Of a DNA stretch of 64,000 nt, positions 12,449 to 24,148 are shown piece by piece. The notes under the pieces were generated by a model. The model ran no database searches. It worked only from the letters and a program-made list of their open reading frames with translations, and was not told the origin of the DNA. The stretch comes from Calonectria ilicicola (taxonomy: Eukaryota > Ascomycota > Sordariomycetes > Hypocreales > Nectriaceae). The translations under genes and the position numbers were made by a program. Where the stretch lies: assembly GCA_020809705.1 (NCBI GenBank), contig CP085835.1, positions 2,294,001 to 2,358,000 of the forward strand. The letters are read 5' to 3'. The stretch's first letter is position 1. Every line of letters starts with the position of its first letter.

Positions 12449-14190
12449 ATGTCAGACATACAAAGCATTAGCAAAGATGCCGACAATGTCGAGAACATCA
12501 GTGGCGGCGACAAAGATGCGCAGGACTTGCAGAATTTGGGCATCGCCCCATCAAAAATGAAGCGCAACTTCAATCTCTGGTCTTTGCTCTTCATGTCATT
12601 CTGTACCAGCGTCACCTGGGAAGCCGTTTCATCAACAATAGCACAAGCCCTGACTTCCGGGGGCAGTTCTAGCCTGGTCTGGGGATACGTTGCGGCTGCA
12701 TCGGGTGCGTTTTTGGTCGTTCTCTGTCATGGGGGATATGCCAGTATGGTCCCGGCAGCTGGGGGTCAATACCATTACGTGGCAGAGCTCTCGCCACCAA
12801 AGATCCGAAGAATCTTGTCTTGGTACGCTGGATGGATTACGATGATTGGATGGATTCTTTGCGCGGTTGCTGGCATATTTGCGAGTGCTATGCAAGTCCA
12901 GTCTTGGATTATCCTCTTCTCAGACGATTATGAGTTTAAAAGATGGCACACGAGCCTGGTAAGATTTCTTGCTTCGTTTGACTGCTTTCCGTGCAACGAA
13001 CTCTGGAGCTAACTATGCGCAATGAAACAGATTGCAATCGCGTTCACTACCTATTACACGCTCTTCTCTATATTTCAACTTAAATATCTGCATTACCTTA
13101 TGTTCGTGGCCATGTTTACCCATGTGGTCGGATATTTCACAACCTCAATTTATTTGCTCGCGAATGTCGACAACAAAAACTCTGCCAAATACGTTTTTAC
13201 AGATTTTCAAAATCTGAGTGGCTGGGATAGCTCTGGTGTAAGTGAAAGGGTAAATATCCGCCATTCCGAAAATGGTATTAATATTATTGGCAGGTTAGTT
13301 GGTCCATCGGGCTTCTCTCGTCAGCTATTGGATTCATTCAGTGGGATAGCTCCCTTCATATGGCTGAGGAGATGGTAAACGCATCTAGGGATCTCCCAAG
13401 GACTAGTAAGCCGAATACATTGAAATGTTGATGAGTGTGTGAATTAATATATGTCTTAGTTATTGCGTGTGTCGGAGTCTCTGGCGTGTTGACATTTCCA
13501 TGGGTGATTGCCGTGGCATTCTGCATCACGGATATTCAAGGTGTCCTGGCTGGCCCAGTGGGCTCTATTAGTCCCATGGCCCAGCTGTATTACAACGTTT
13601 CCGGGGGGAGTCAAGCAGCGACAATTGGATTGACGGCCTGGCTTCCAATTCTCGGCATGTGTGGCACAGGATCCAGTATCATGTCGGCAACCTCACGTAC
13701 TGTTTGGGCCTTCGCACGAGACGGAGGTCTCCCAAGTTACTTCGCACATGTTGGCGAACGAACAAAAGCACCAACGAGAGCGCTCCTCCTAACTTGGGCT
13801 GCTATTTGTGCCATTTGCCTGATTTATGTTGGCAATGCCACTGCTTATCTGGGAATCTCATCCGCTTGCACAGTGGCGCTGATCCTGTCGTACGCGATCC
13901 CATTGGCTATTAACGTCATATGGGGTTTCAAATATTGCAGCGTCCCCCGCAAGGGCTTCACATTGGGTAAATACCACCGACCTTTGGCTGTAGCCGCTCT
14001 TGCTTGGTGTATATATCTTTCCCTTTTCTTGTTCTTCCCTACTTATCAACCGGTCACAAAGGAGAATATGAATTATGCCTCTGTAGTAGTGGCATTTGGA
14101 CTGGTCATTGCAACGGTTTCTTGGTTTACCTATGGGCGGTCGGGTTACATTGGAGTTACGCATCAGGTTCAAGGGCAAGTCGAACATTAG
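12449..14190 (+). CDS. APC-superfamily amino acid/GABA/choline-type permease
   Basis: Exons 12449-12958, 13031-13237, 13294-13405 and 13460-14190, with introns of 72, 56, 56-bp class size, give 519 residues, the usual size of fungal GABA/choline permeases. The product is a plasma-membrane transporter with about 12 helices. Visible features are a hydrophilic N-terminus of about 35 residues, the first helices starting at NLWSLLFMSF, the substrate-site run PAAGGQYHYVAELSP typical of the family, DSSLHMAEEM and then ASRDLPRT after the fifth helix pair, and GSSIMSATSRTVWAFARDGG in the central loop. The last intron uses GTAAGC after CCAAGGACTA; the earlier GTAAAC would delete the conserved ASRDLPRT stretch. 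It lies just downstream of the amine oxidase on the same strand, fitting uptake of the amine or amino acid that the cluster uses. The exact substrate is unknown. Confidence 0.88.
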
Positions 14191-14836
14191 ATTTTAGCGA
14201 GATTAGATCTTTGACACAGCGACCTCTACAAATATCGTTCACACCGTTTACTAGAATTTTTTCTTCATTTAATTCCGAGAGATTTACATTTCGAATATCC
14301 TTTTATCTTGTGAGATTGATTTTTAGATACGTCATCGGCATTTTTGGAGAGTTCAATGCTTGCTCGTTTTATAGTCACCAAAGACGCGTGTACTGTCAAG
14401 TGAGATGAGTGGCAAATCAAGATTTTCCCATTGGATCAACCTAGCCCCTGAGTTCTTTCAGATGTCACCGATTTCCGAGCATTCCTTGAATCGGAATAGG
14501 TGAGAATCAAACCGATTCGTTACCAGCCTTCGAGGTCATTTGACTATCTTAGCGGGATCTCAGTGCGGGGTTGCGGCGGGGGATGGCGCTAGCCCCGGAT
14601 CAATCCATGACTTGTGATAAATTATGGTGTAGTCCTGGTGTCCGCGGAATCCGAGAGATAACGCGGTTGATCCGGACCATGGAACGGAGATGCCGATAAT
14701 GTACATCGTCGTACATATGATAACGTCTCGACCATTCACAAGAGGCATTATTGAAAACAATAGTCGTTGCCTTGAAGGATTCGTTTTTGTGCCTGTTGCA
14801 CCAAACGAATGAAAATACCACGAGCATAATCACAAG
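14191..14836. other. Intergenic region upstream of the P450
   Basis: About 650 bp. The plus-strand frame in the left half is a run-on of the permease 3' end. The right half holds the TTCCGA-N12-TCGGAA pair. Confidence 0.5.
14473..14496. promoter_or_regulatory. Candidate Zn2Cys6 operator TTCCGA-N12-TCGGAA
   Basis: Half-sites TTCCGA (14473-14478) and TCGGAA (14491-14496), identical to those at 9421-9435 but spaced 12 bp, about 340 bp upstream of the P450 start. Shared half-sites in two promoters of the cluster suggest a common regulator; the different spacing is a caution. Confidence 0.4.
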
Positions 14837-16435
14837 ATGTCGACAATAAATGCTCTCTTGGAATTTGTACAAACATACTGGAAGTTTGGGCTTCCTCTAC
14901 TCTTCCTCCTCTATCTGTTATCCAATCGGTACCAAAAAGGCCTGCATCGAGTCCCAGGGCCATGGCTCAATTCAATTTCGACTTTTCCGCGCTTGTGGTC
15001 AGTTTATAGAGGACAACACCATATTGATGATATGAAATTACATGCTCGATATGGTAAAGCAGTGCGACTGGCTCCAAACTTGGTATCGGTGACAGAGCCT
15101 ACCGAAATCAACCAACTTTACGGCATCACAACCAAATTTATCAAATCTCCGTTCTATAACCTCTCAGCTGTTTATGATGATGAAGGTCTCGTCCCTGACC
15201 CATTTGTTATACGCGACAATAAGGCGCTGCATTCACGCATGAAACGTAATGCAGCTAATGCCTACGGCTTGAATGGGCTTATTCAATTCGAGCCGTGGAT
15301 TGAGCCTGTTGTATCACGCCTTACAAGCACTCTGGACGACTATGCGCAGCAAAATGCAATTTGCAACCTGGGAGATCTCCTGAAATGCTTTGCTATGGAT
15401 GCTGTTTGTTCGTTGACTTTTGGTTCTGATTTCGGATATATAGAGAAGGGGGATCATTTAGGGTTCTTCAATACCCTTGATCTTGCCACAAAATATATGT
15501 CAATTGTAAGTATTGGTTTGGTTAATAGCTGGTACTCATTGCGGGAAAATCTTCAGTGAATACAAGAATCAGAGACTAATTATTTCTCGTAGCTTGGTCA
15601 TGTTGCCTGGCTTCATCCATTCCTCTTGGGAAATCCTAGATTGGCGTCACTTGTTATGCGTGGCGATAGTTCTGCTGAGGCCATGATAGATGTAGCCACG
15701 AAAGAGCTTCAAAAGTTTCGCACTTCTCCACCAGCGGAAGGAGATGCAATGACTTTCTTGAGTCGCCTCGCATTAAATCAGACAGCAAATCCTAAATCTA
15801 TCACGGATCGCGAAATCATCACTCATGCTTTTGGAAACATTTCTGCTGGGTCTGACACAACAGCTATAGCTTTGAGGTCTACCATATACAACCTTCTGAA
15901 GAATAAGAAGGCATACAGTCGGCTATGTGAGGAAGTCCGAAACAATCTCGTGGAACCTGTCCGATTTCGCTCTGCAAACGAGCTCCCTTTTCTAAAGGCT
16001 GTGATTCAAGAAGCAATGCGCCTACATCCATCTGTCGGACAGGTCCTCGGAAGAACGGTACCTCAAGAAGGTGCAGTAGTCTGTGGCCATCACGTAGGTG
16101 CGGGTACAGAAGTGGGAATGTCTCCATGGGTACTACATAGAGATACCAAAATCTTCCCAGAGCCAGAAGAGTTCAAACCAGAGAGATGGATTCTTGGTGA
16201 AGGTGTTCATGATGAGGAACACTTACGCTTAATGGGACGATCATTTCTGGCTTTCGGACATGGCACGCATACGTGTAGTGGAAAGCATATTAGCATCATG
16301 GAGGTGACTAAACTGATCCCGACTCTAATACTACGATATGAACTGGAACTTGTGGATGATGGAGCAAGCTACAAGTTTAAAAATTGGTGGTTCACACAAC
16401 AGTCTGGATTAATGGTTAGATTTGTGCGGCGATGA
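14837..16435 (+). CDS. Cytochrome P450 (pisatin demethylase-like group) with altered heme-loop residue
   Basis: Two exons, 14837-15505 and 15593-16435, separated by an 87-bp intron (GTAAGT, GACTAAT, TAG) give 503 residues. Residues 10-35 form an N-terminal membrane anchor (GLPLLFLLYLL) followed by a proline hinge HRVPGPW, so the enzyme should sit on the ER. The I-helix oxygen-binding motif is ISAGSDTTA near residue 295, ExxR is EAMRLHP near 350, the PERF-type motif is PERW near 420, and the heme loop is FGHGTHTCSGKH near 450 with the cysteine ligand present. The consensus FxxGxRxCxG has Arg where this protein has His, a position that normally contacts a heme propionate. General resemblance is to the pisatin demethylase/trichothecene oxygenase branch of fungal P450s. 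It lies in tandem with the permease and amine oxidase. Confidence 0.9.
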
Positions 16436-16776
16436 CTTTAGGGGCACCATTCAAATGTAGATTATCATCTGAAAACATAGAACGTGACTAGTCTGAAGAT
16501 TAGAGGGTACACATATCCTCTTCAATTTCCATTGGCTTCTTTGCTGCGCACGACAACGTGTTCTTGTGAATGTTGAGTTTCCGCAGCCTATAAAATAAAC
16601 TAGTGATGAACATATTACGCGCACACTAGTGTAACACATTGGTATATCGCATTGCTCTGCTCACAGTGAGAGCTGGTGGACTATTATGATCGGTATTCAA
16701 TATGTGATACCATCAAGTCAGTAATTTCATGTTATAATACATAGGCACGATTTTCTTGTTCAATTCCCCCAGTGCA

Positions 16777-18547
16777 TTAGACTAGTATTTGGTCTTGACC
16801 AATACGTTGCATCGTATCCTGCCATCTCTCTGGAGCTGCATAACCTTGGTTGACCAGGTCGCGGTGTGACCAAACCTCCTCCAAAATCTTCTGGCCATTT
16901 TTGGTGTTGTAAATACCCAATAAATGAAGCCCTGCCCATCTCGATCGGATATAGTCACGTTCATGTAGAATATCCATTTCTGCTCCAAGTATGACCAGGC
17001 ACCATCCCAGATTAGCTCCTGGGCCTATTGCATCGGGAACCAAGGTCAAAAGGTGTTGAGCGGTGTGAAGTGAAATTAGCATCTCGTCGTCGAGAGGTTC
17101 TTCGGGACCATGGGCAATTCGATAGACATATATGTGTAAGGAGTGACGAAATATTTCTGCTGTTGCTACAATCCGTCTGCGCAGCTCCTCTTGGTCATCA
17201 TCGACTAACGAGTAGCGCTCCTCCAGAGTGTGACACGAAATTCCAACGTGAGGATTAGACTCAAGCTGTATTTCAGTAGATTTGATCTGTTGTTGTAATT
17301 TTTCTGCTTCAGCTCTTAATCGCTCTTGGTCCAAGCTGGTTTTGGATGTGACATAAAGGCGTGAAGCCGCCCACTGATTCAAGTCAGACCTCCTGGATCA
17401 AATTTGGTCTGGAAACACTTACCATTATCTTTGGCAGCCGAGAAGAACATCCGAAAAGAGCATCAACTAGGCCCTCTTGGTTTTCTTCGCTTGGCTTCTT
17501 CTCTAACCATGATTCTAATTCTGCCATCGCAGGGAGGCCTAGGTTGAGAGCACTCTGAGTGTCAAGAAGGCAGACCCATGTTTTTATAAAGGGATCTATA
17601 TCCGAACAGTCACCGCGCGATTTAATCCAGCCATGTATCGCATCGCAGTGTCCCTTCCACCTGCTTGAGCCAGCAAAGACCTGGAAGTATGTGTGAGCAA
17701 GAGCCACTCCGGGTGTCAGGGCATTCTACCTCATAGGACACTAGTAAAAGCATTGATGCCAGAGTAGTCTGGTCATGAATAAGCTCTGGTCTCGAGAATC
17801 TGTTCTTTAGTGATCTTGCCGCAGCCTGGAGGTATTTTGAAGACATCGTGTCTGATGTATGCTGCCAACGGCTGTAGTGAGATGTGGCCACGGCCATCAT
17901 TGCATTCATTATGGCCGGCTCCTCCGCGGCCATGGGAAGCAGGGATCTATAACCATTTTTATCGTAGTCAATTGCAAGAGCTATTCTTGCAACGTTTTCT
18001 AGTTGAAGGACTTTAGTTAAAATGAGAACGCGATTGGGGCTGGGTGCCTCTGCTCACTCATAAAATGCTGTATGAAAAAGCTTTCTTCCGCTGGTAACCC
18101 CAGAGAAGATAGACTTTTCGTTGTTCTGGTGCTGCTTTGCATCACTTGTGAAACGGAAGATTTGTTGGTCAAGCGAGGGTTACTTCGTCGCTTGTTGGAC
18201 TGGGCGACGCTGGTCGGCCATTGCATTCGGATCCCATAGCCTCGACATTTCACTCCCCACATTGAACAAGTCTTGCATCCTACTCATGAAGACAGAAATT
18301 GTCAGTCAAAGTAAAAAAAAACGAAAGGGATCCTATGCAACCTACGGGGCAACGCGCCGTCACACTGTCGGTCCTTGTTGAGACACGTCCAACACGCCCC
18401 TGTGTCATTCCGACGTTTAATATTTGGAAGGCTCCGTTCCATGTCTTCACGAATAGCAAAATTCGCAGTATTCACAAGGCCCCTGTTTTGGCAATTCCGT
18501 ATACTCGGGGAGGGAATACTGTTTCTGCGAGATGTGTGCTGAACCAA
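16777..18547 (-). CDS. Zn2Cys6 transcription factor with fungal-specific domain (cluster regulator candidate)
   Basis: Five exons on the minus strand, 18346-18547, 18058-18279, 17730-17998, 17423-17680 and 16777-17373, give 515 residues; introns are 66, 59, 49 and 49 bp. The binuclear cluster is split by intron 1: CWTCLNKDRQCDGALPR continues as CKTCSMWGVKC, giving C-x2-C-x6-C-x6-C-x2-C-x6-C. The middle region (NVARIALAIDYD, LLLVSYEVFAG, ALFGCSSRLPKIM) is the fungal-specific regulator domain. The start is uncertain: ATG at 18547 is used here, while an in-frame ATG at 18442 lies closer to the zinc cluster and is equally possible. Such proteins bind CGG/CCG pairs in promoters in the nucleus. Its position beside the P450 and permease makes it a candidate pathway regulator. 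Confidence 0.85.
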
Positions 18548-18937
18548 GGTGCTGGATCAAGGGCGGGGTTGGAATGGTTGGTGTGGCTTATCTCATCCCA
18601 GAATCTGCTCACGCCCGCAGAATGATAGGGGTGGATCAGGTGAATGGGTCGGACAAGGAATCGCGAGGGGACAAGTGCTAGCTTCTGTGGGGTGGCTGGG
18701 ATGTCTTTTTAATGCGGAGGTGGAGGCATGGGCAAACGACGCGCAGATTGAAGCTAATCTATTTATTTAACGGGGTCTTGGTGCTTGGTTCGGACAAGGT
18801 GTCCCAACATGATGCCGAAATTCCGAGTCCGGCTCTATCCCACTTACGTACTCCTGCCAAGCTAGCGTACCATGGCCACTCACAGATTCACAGAGCCATT
18901 GAATAAGTAGAAATTTACAAGACACATTGAACCAAAG
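18548..18937. other. Gap between two regulators with repeated TCGGACAAGG
   Basis: This 390-bp region serves as the upstream region of the 515-residue regulator. The decamer TCGGACAAGG occurs twice in direct orientation (18649-18658 and 18790-18799), with TTCCGA at 18821-18826 close by. No gene is seen. Confidence 0.4.
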
Positions 18938-21514
18938 TTATTCTATTTGGAACGCGGTCTCGTTTGGAAACAGACCAACATCAAAAATGTCCGCCCAAAT
19001 ATCCTCCCCATCCATGAGCTGCCCGACTCCTGTCAGCACGGGCATCTCAGGGTTTATGGCAAAGAACTCTCTAACTAATGGCATTTGATCAAAGATGTCT
19101 GGAAACATGATGTCAACTCTGTCCATGAGGGATGATTGACCACCATTGTTCGCATCTAAAAGGTCCATTGAGCACGAGGATGGCAGAAATTCCCCATCCA
19201 TGATGCTTGACCCATTCAAACGCACACCCACTTCTGTGCCCCCTCCTCTTTTATTATTATTATCATCTCCAGGATATGTAGGTGAATTAGATGGTTGATG
19301 AACATCTGCGTCATCTTGTTCATGAGCATCACCGGATAAATGGTCTACATATGTTCGGAGCCATTCCATCCGTTCCGTTGAGGGCTTACTGAATTGGATA
19401 TTCGTATTTTGTCCATTTCTAGACAATTCCAGTTGTTTGGTTGTAGTATTTAATTGAACCCCTTCTTGAAACATGTCCAGTGGGACAAAAACGGGCTCCT
19501 CAATGTCTAGAAACCGGTCAAAGTAACTGTCAAAAGCAGCTGCCAAGTCACCCGAGGCGTGACTCAACGGGCTGGTCGTATCATGAATACGAAAGAGAGT
19601 ATCAATCTGCAAAAGAAATGACTAGTTAGCTGCACGTCATATGCATACTTGGTGATGTATTTTTCGACGTTGACGTACCCACATCTTCGCAGGGGAGTAA
19701 AACATCTTCACTGCTCCCAAAACAATAAATAATCTTTTAAGATTTTCGATAAGCTGTCTGCTGTATGGCTTCGATGATCGGTGCAGTCGATTTATCAGTA
19801 CCAGTGCACTTTGCATACAAGAGTACCCAATAAGGAGCGTGTGCTAGAAATGTTAAGTGGATTTGTTGAGTAAAGTCAGATGGAGAAAGCGAAACTTACC
19901 CGGAAGAACCCATTATGGCTGATAAGATTCATTATTACATTGCAAATAGCATTTGCACTGGCTTCACAACGATTTATTCGTTCCTTTAGAAACAGTGGAG
20001 GTGCTCCCGGAAAGTCAATACATTTTAACTCTTGCCTGTCGCCCTGTGCCTTAATCCTCTCCGTTATGGGCAAAAATGTCCTGTTCAGGAGGATCGCGCA
20101 GCAATGCCACATCAATGTTGCCAAAGAAGAATCGACATCGTGCTTGGGCAGATATTCTCTATGTCCCATTTGAAATATGGAGGGGTCGCGAATAAGGTGG
20201 TTTTCTAACTCGTTTTGAAATTTTCGAAAATCGGACTCAGCGCCCCATGGCTCTGGATTTCGTGATTTAAATTCCGTTGAACACTGCCTCTCGATTCGAA
20301 CAAGAATACCTAGCAAATCCAAAATTTTATTTGTTTCTTCGGGAAATTTGATATTGGAGCATTCATGTTGATTAGCTCCGGGCACAACTCTTGGCTGAAA
20401 TGAAATGCGGCCAATGGAATGCGAGAGCTCTGCGATCGTTAGATATCGTGCAGCTGATTCTAGAACTAGTTCCACTTCTGGATTCATCTGGTGATCAAGT
20501 CGAGCCAATTGAACTAAGCTCATCCCAGATGCTTAGAGAGTCAATAACCTGCCGAAAATTCCATGATGTTCGATTACTAACCAATATCGACCCAGGCAGT
20601 CCGGCCACAGCTTCTGCTAGTCTCGAAGTCTACAAGAACACACAGGGTTCTAATGTTGTCTATTTCCAATTGTCGCAATAATGAAGAATGGACATGGATT
20701 CGAGCCGCATTTGCACACAGTGATGCAGAAGTCTTTGAATGAGAATTCATTGCTGTTTTGTGCATCGAGAACTTGAAGCTCGAGGCACACATTGCCAGCA
20801 ATAAGCCTTGGGATATGGTCATATCACTGATACTCTGGGTTATTTGAACGAAAGGAAATAAATCCCCGAATTGAATGTGCATACGCCCACAGAAAAGCTC
20901 AACTAGGTGACATGCGAGGTCAACGTCGAGCTCAAGTGGCCTGCCGAAACGATTAGATTCATTTTACTATACAAACTAAGTTGAAAGATATTAAGTAACT
21001 TACAAAGTTTTCAGTAATTGTTCTAATGCAGGCCGCCATGATTCTGAATCGAAAGTGGTGTCTGTTTCCGTCATACTGACGCTGTCAAACTCGCTTGCCT
21101 GACCAATATTCGAGACCTCGGAGCTTTCTAGAGCATCATTTGTCTGGGCTTCTGTTTCGTTTACCGTGGGCTTCCCTGTATCGGACGGTTTCTTGCTATT
21201 AATTATAGCCATTGACAACTGCCGAGGGGCCAATTTGTGAGTAATTCTGGTGAGTTGAGTCCCAGACTTTCGAGGTCTGGGGCCCCTTCTGCCTCTCCCC
21301 GTGCTATCAAATACACACTGCTGCTCATTCTCGGTGCATGAAGTACAAGGATGAGTCCCACTGCATCTCACCTATACGCGCAAAACAGGTGTTAGCGAAG
21401 AATGAATTCGTCCTCAGGTAGAATACTCACCCGGCGTTTCCGGCAGGAATCGCAAGCCAAGGTAACTTTTCTTCGATATGGGCCACGTAGAGCAGGTACA
21501 TTCACCTCTGACAT
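18938..21514 (-). CDS. Zn2Cys6 transcription factor with fungal-specific domain, 758 residues
   Basis: Six exons, 21431-21514, 21004-21371, 20582-20940, 19900-20531, 19679-19843 and 18938-19606, all joining in phase. The DNA-binding cluster begins at residue 20: CDSCRKRRVRCSGTHPC then TSCTENEQQC, interrupted by intron 1 exactly after RKRR, a common intron position in this family. The start ATG at 21514 is fixed by the cluster lying right behind it. The middle domain reads DVDLACHLVELFCGRMHIQF through AWVDIASGMSLVQLARLD, the hallmark of PF04082. Intron 3 uses an acceptor (CTCTAAG) 17 bases after a decoy CGGCAG, because the decoy gives a stop. The C-terminus is acidic and rich in Asn/Asp, as in activation regions. 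It is in tandem with the smaller regulator, so one may control the other or the cluster. Confidence 0.87.
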
Positions 21515-22873
21515 TATCAAATAGGAATTGGTTGGTCTTGTGGCAAGCTCGACAGTGCAGAAGAGTCGACCAGGTCCAAGTAATCGGCAAACCCCCCAGT
21601 ATCGTTATACCGGGCGTTCGAGGGGCAACATGGTGGGTGCTCTGGGAGTCCCGAGAAGCAGTGATTGGTTCTATTTTTCCAGCCAATCTTGCATCGTGAA
21701 TTTCAATATTGGCTCCACTCCACCACAACGACTCGGCTATCTTGGTCCCCACATCCGAAATATCCTCGAGGAGCGAGGTTCTACTGACGTATTTTCAGTA
21801 AACGCGTGTGTGATTGGGCATCTTGAATGTATCCTACCATTACAAAGATAAGAATGACCCACTGGCTAAGAGACTGATTCAGGACTAGACATTGGGCTGC
21901 ATGGCCGTTACCCGAAATGCATGTCAAGTCATTTTGGCACCACATTTGGAACATCTAGACTGATCTTCCAAACAAAAAGATCACTATCTTACCTTGCGTG
22001 GCTCTACATTAGCGACCTTCCTCCAAACGGCAATTGTAATTTAAAAACCAAAATATTTCCCATACGGCTATTAGTGAGCAAATATTTTGGGACTAACCGA
22101 ATCGCTTAATACTACGACCAATTATATTCAGATAGCCCCCAGCTATTTGCCATAAGCGATGGATGCAAACGTCTTAGAACGGCGTAAAAGTGTAGCGCCA
22201 AAATGGGGCTGCTGAGCCAGGCAGCACATTTCAAATCACTCATGCGCCAAGATGGCGAGCCGAGAGAGAGTTGCCCCTAAAATTCCTTGTTTCAGTATTG
22301 AAGATATATCCATTATCTTTTTCTTATACTCTTCTATTTCTTTCTACCTAGCTATATTGACATAAGAAGCGCTAATATTCTCGACGCTAACCTGATATGT
22401 CGGCATGCATGCATGGAACCGATATGTACAGAGACTTGAGTCACTACCACTCCACTGTGTGTTTATTGTTCAACCAACAGCCGTCAGCCGTAACGGTTAG
22501 CACATCAGGTGTCTCTACATAGCTCCACCGGAGACTGATGATAGGATCGAATCGAAAAAGGCGTGATTACTATTGGTAGACAACACGGCACGCTGAGACA
22601 TGCATGTACTATTTACTTTTCAGCTCAGCAAAATAGAAAAAGTGCCCAGGTATTGTACAAACCGCGCAAGTGCAAATTGCAAAAGTGAGGAGTGGACCTA
22701 TCGGACATGTTTCGGCCAGCAACTAGGACTGAAAAATTGCTCTCGCCAGTTGTCCGCTCTGCCCTTTGTTCCAAAACATCGTTCAGAGCACCAGCCGAGA
22801 GCACACGATGGACTCGGCATGGATCGTTTCTTGAGATGAGCATCGGGAAGCAGAATTTCGAACACGACAGGTG
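21515..22873. other. Intergenic region upstream of the regulator and the orphan gene
   Basis: 1.36 kb between divergent genes. Frames here are short, overlapping and without family features. A near-repeat of GCGCCAAAATGG/GCGCCAAGATGG occurs at about 22195-22257. I see no gene. Confidence 0.4.
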
Positions 22874-23920
22874 ATGATGGATCGCCTAGCCGCCTACATC
22901 GCCGCTGCCGGCTTGTCGCCCCGTGAGACCGAGATTCGCGCACTGGTAGCACAAGGCGCCCAGCATGTTCACGCCATCATGACGTCGCCCTCTACGGCCG
23001 ATGAATTACGAAAGAGCGCGGCTCGTTATATAAACGAAGATGCGCGCAACCATCAGGTGACTGGTATCATGTGGTACCTTACCGCGCTGGCGGTAGAGCG
23101 CAACCAGGGCTTCGTGCGCGGCGCTTTTGTATGCTGCGATCCTCACGGCCGGCTGTCTGCCTACTTCCTAGGTATTGGAAAGCCTCGCATTAGCAGCCAT
23201 CTGAAGCGCCATAGTGCTCCTGGATGCACTGGGGGGGTTGACTTGCAGGCGTCGGAGACATTACCACCGTTGGCCTACGGCCTTCGACACGTTTTGTTCA
23301 TCGCCATCGTCCAGGACAAGCGCCGTGGAAATTGTTTGTTCCTAAAGCCTGAGCTCCACGGTGTAGATGGGGCTTTCAACTTTTTCCATCACACCGTAGC
23401 CTACGTGCGGTCATTTGCGCGCCGACGGCGATTTGGGGGCAACGAACGCGTTGGTATGCGCAAGGAACGTATCCCGGACAAACTGGTGCAAGCATTTAGC
23501 AAGGCTGTAGCCGACCTCCCCGACGGTGCAAGCGCTATTGCTGAGGTGGGACGTCGAGGTGAGGGCGATGGTATTGGGTGCATGCACCAGTATCTCGTCG
23601 CAAAGCTTGCTGATGCCGCTCTGTCCGAGTCAGCCAGCATGTCACTGACTGCTCTTCTGAATCGGCTTGAATCTGAATATGATTTTGTCGCCCTCCGCTT
23701 CGGTAACGAGGTGTTTATTGATCTCACTGCAGATCTTGCAGGATCGCCCCCACTGTCGCTTGATGTTATTGGTTCATCGCAACATTTGTGGTGGCTGCAA
23801 CAAGACATGACTAAGGAGAGTGTCGAGCCAGTTATTTCCCTAGGAGAATCGACAACACTATCTTCCAGTTATCGAAGCCGAATTATTTCCCGATTCTCAT
23901 CCCTCCGTGGACAGGCCTAG
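22874..23920 (+). CDS. Unrecognised intronless GC-rich protein, 348 residues
   Basis: One open frame of 348 residues from the ATG at 22874 (a second ATG follows at once; a GTG precedes it). I do not recognise the family. The protein is soluble-looking, with an Ala-rich helical start (LAAYIAAAGLSPRETEI), a central segment LPPLAYGLRHVLFIAIVQ followed by GNCLFLKPELHGVDG, a very basic patch SFARRRRFGG, and a helical C-terminal third. No signal peptide or membrane segment is evident. Its base composition is clearly more GC-rich than the genes on either side and it has no intron although nearly every neighbour does, which may point to acquisition from outside or to a young duplicate. A CAG directly before the frame (22868-22870) could be a splice acceptor, so an upstream exon is not excluded. 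Confidence 0.55.
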   Translation: MMDRLAAYIAAAGLSPRETEIRALVAQGAQHVHAIMTSPSTADELRKSAARYINEDARNHQVTGIMWYLTALAVERNQGFVRGAFVCCDPHGRLSAYFLGIGKPRISSHLKRHSAPGCTGGVDLQASETLPPLAYGLRHVLFIAIVQDKRRGNCLFLKPELHGVDGAFNFFHHTVAYVRSFARRRRFGGNERVGMRKERIPDKLVQAFSKAVADLPDGASAIAEVGRRGEGDGIGCMHQYLVAKLADAALSESASMSLTALLNRLESEYDFVALRFGNEVFIDLTADLAGSPPLSLDVIGSSQHLWWLQQDMTKESVEPVISLGESTTLSSSYRSRIISRFSSLRGQA

Positions 23921-23947
23921 TATAGTAATAGGCCATATTAATATTCC

Positions 23948-24023
23948 GGTAAATTGTGGGCTCGGCCAAGGGGAAGCTCCAAAGCCACAACGGCGGCAGA
24001 TAGAACGAAGTTTAGCCATGATT
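23948..24023 (+). repeat. Dispersed repeat, copy A
   Basis: About 76 bp related to 57582-57660 in the same orientation. Shared blocks include GGTAAAT, GTGGGCTC, GAAGCTCCAAAGCCACAAC (GAG in copy B), GGCAGATA and AGTTT.GCCAT. It lies just after the stop of the orphan gene. The differences are scattered substitutions, so the copies are old. Confidence 0.7.
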
Positions 24024-24148
24024 CCCATGTTAATTTAATAGAATGCATTTATTTTGTAGAAATATACCCAGGTCTCCTCCACCCCAGATCACCGCCACAA
24101 AGCCACACCGTCGTTGTCAACCAGGGTCTCATGTTGACATAGCTGTGA

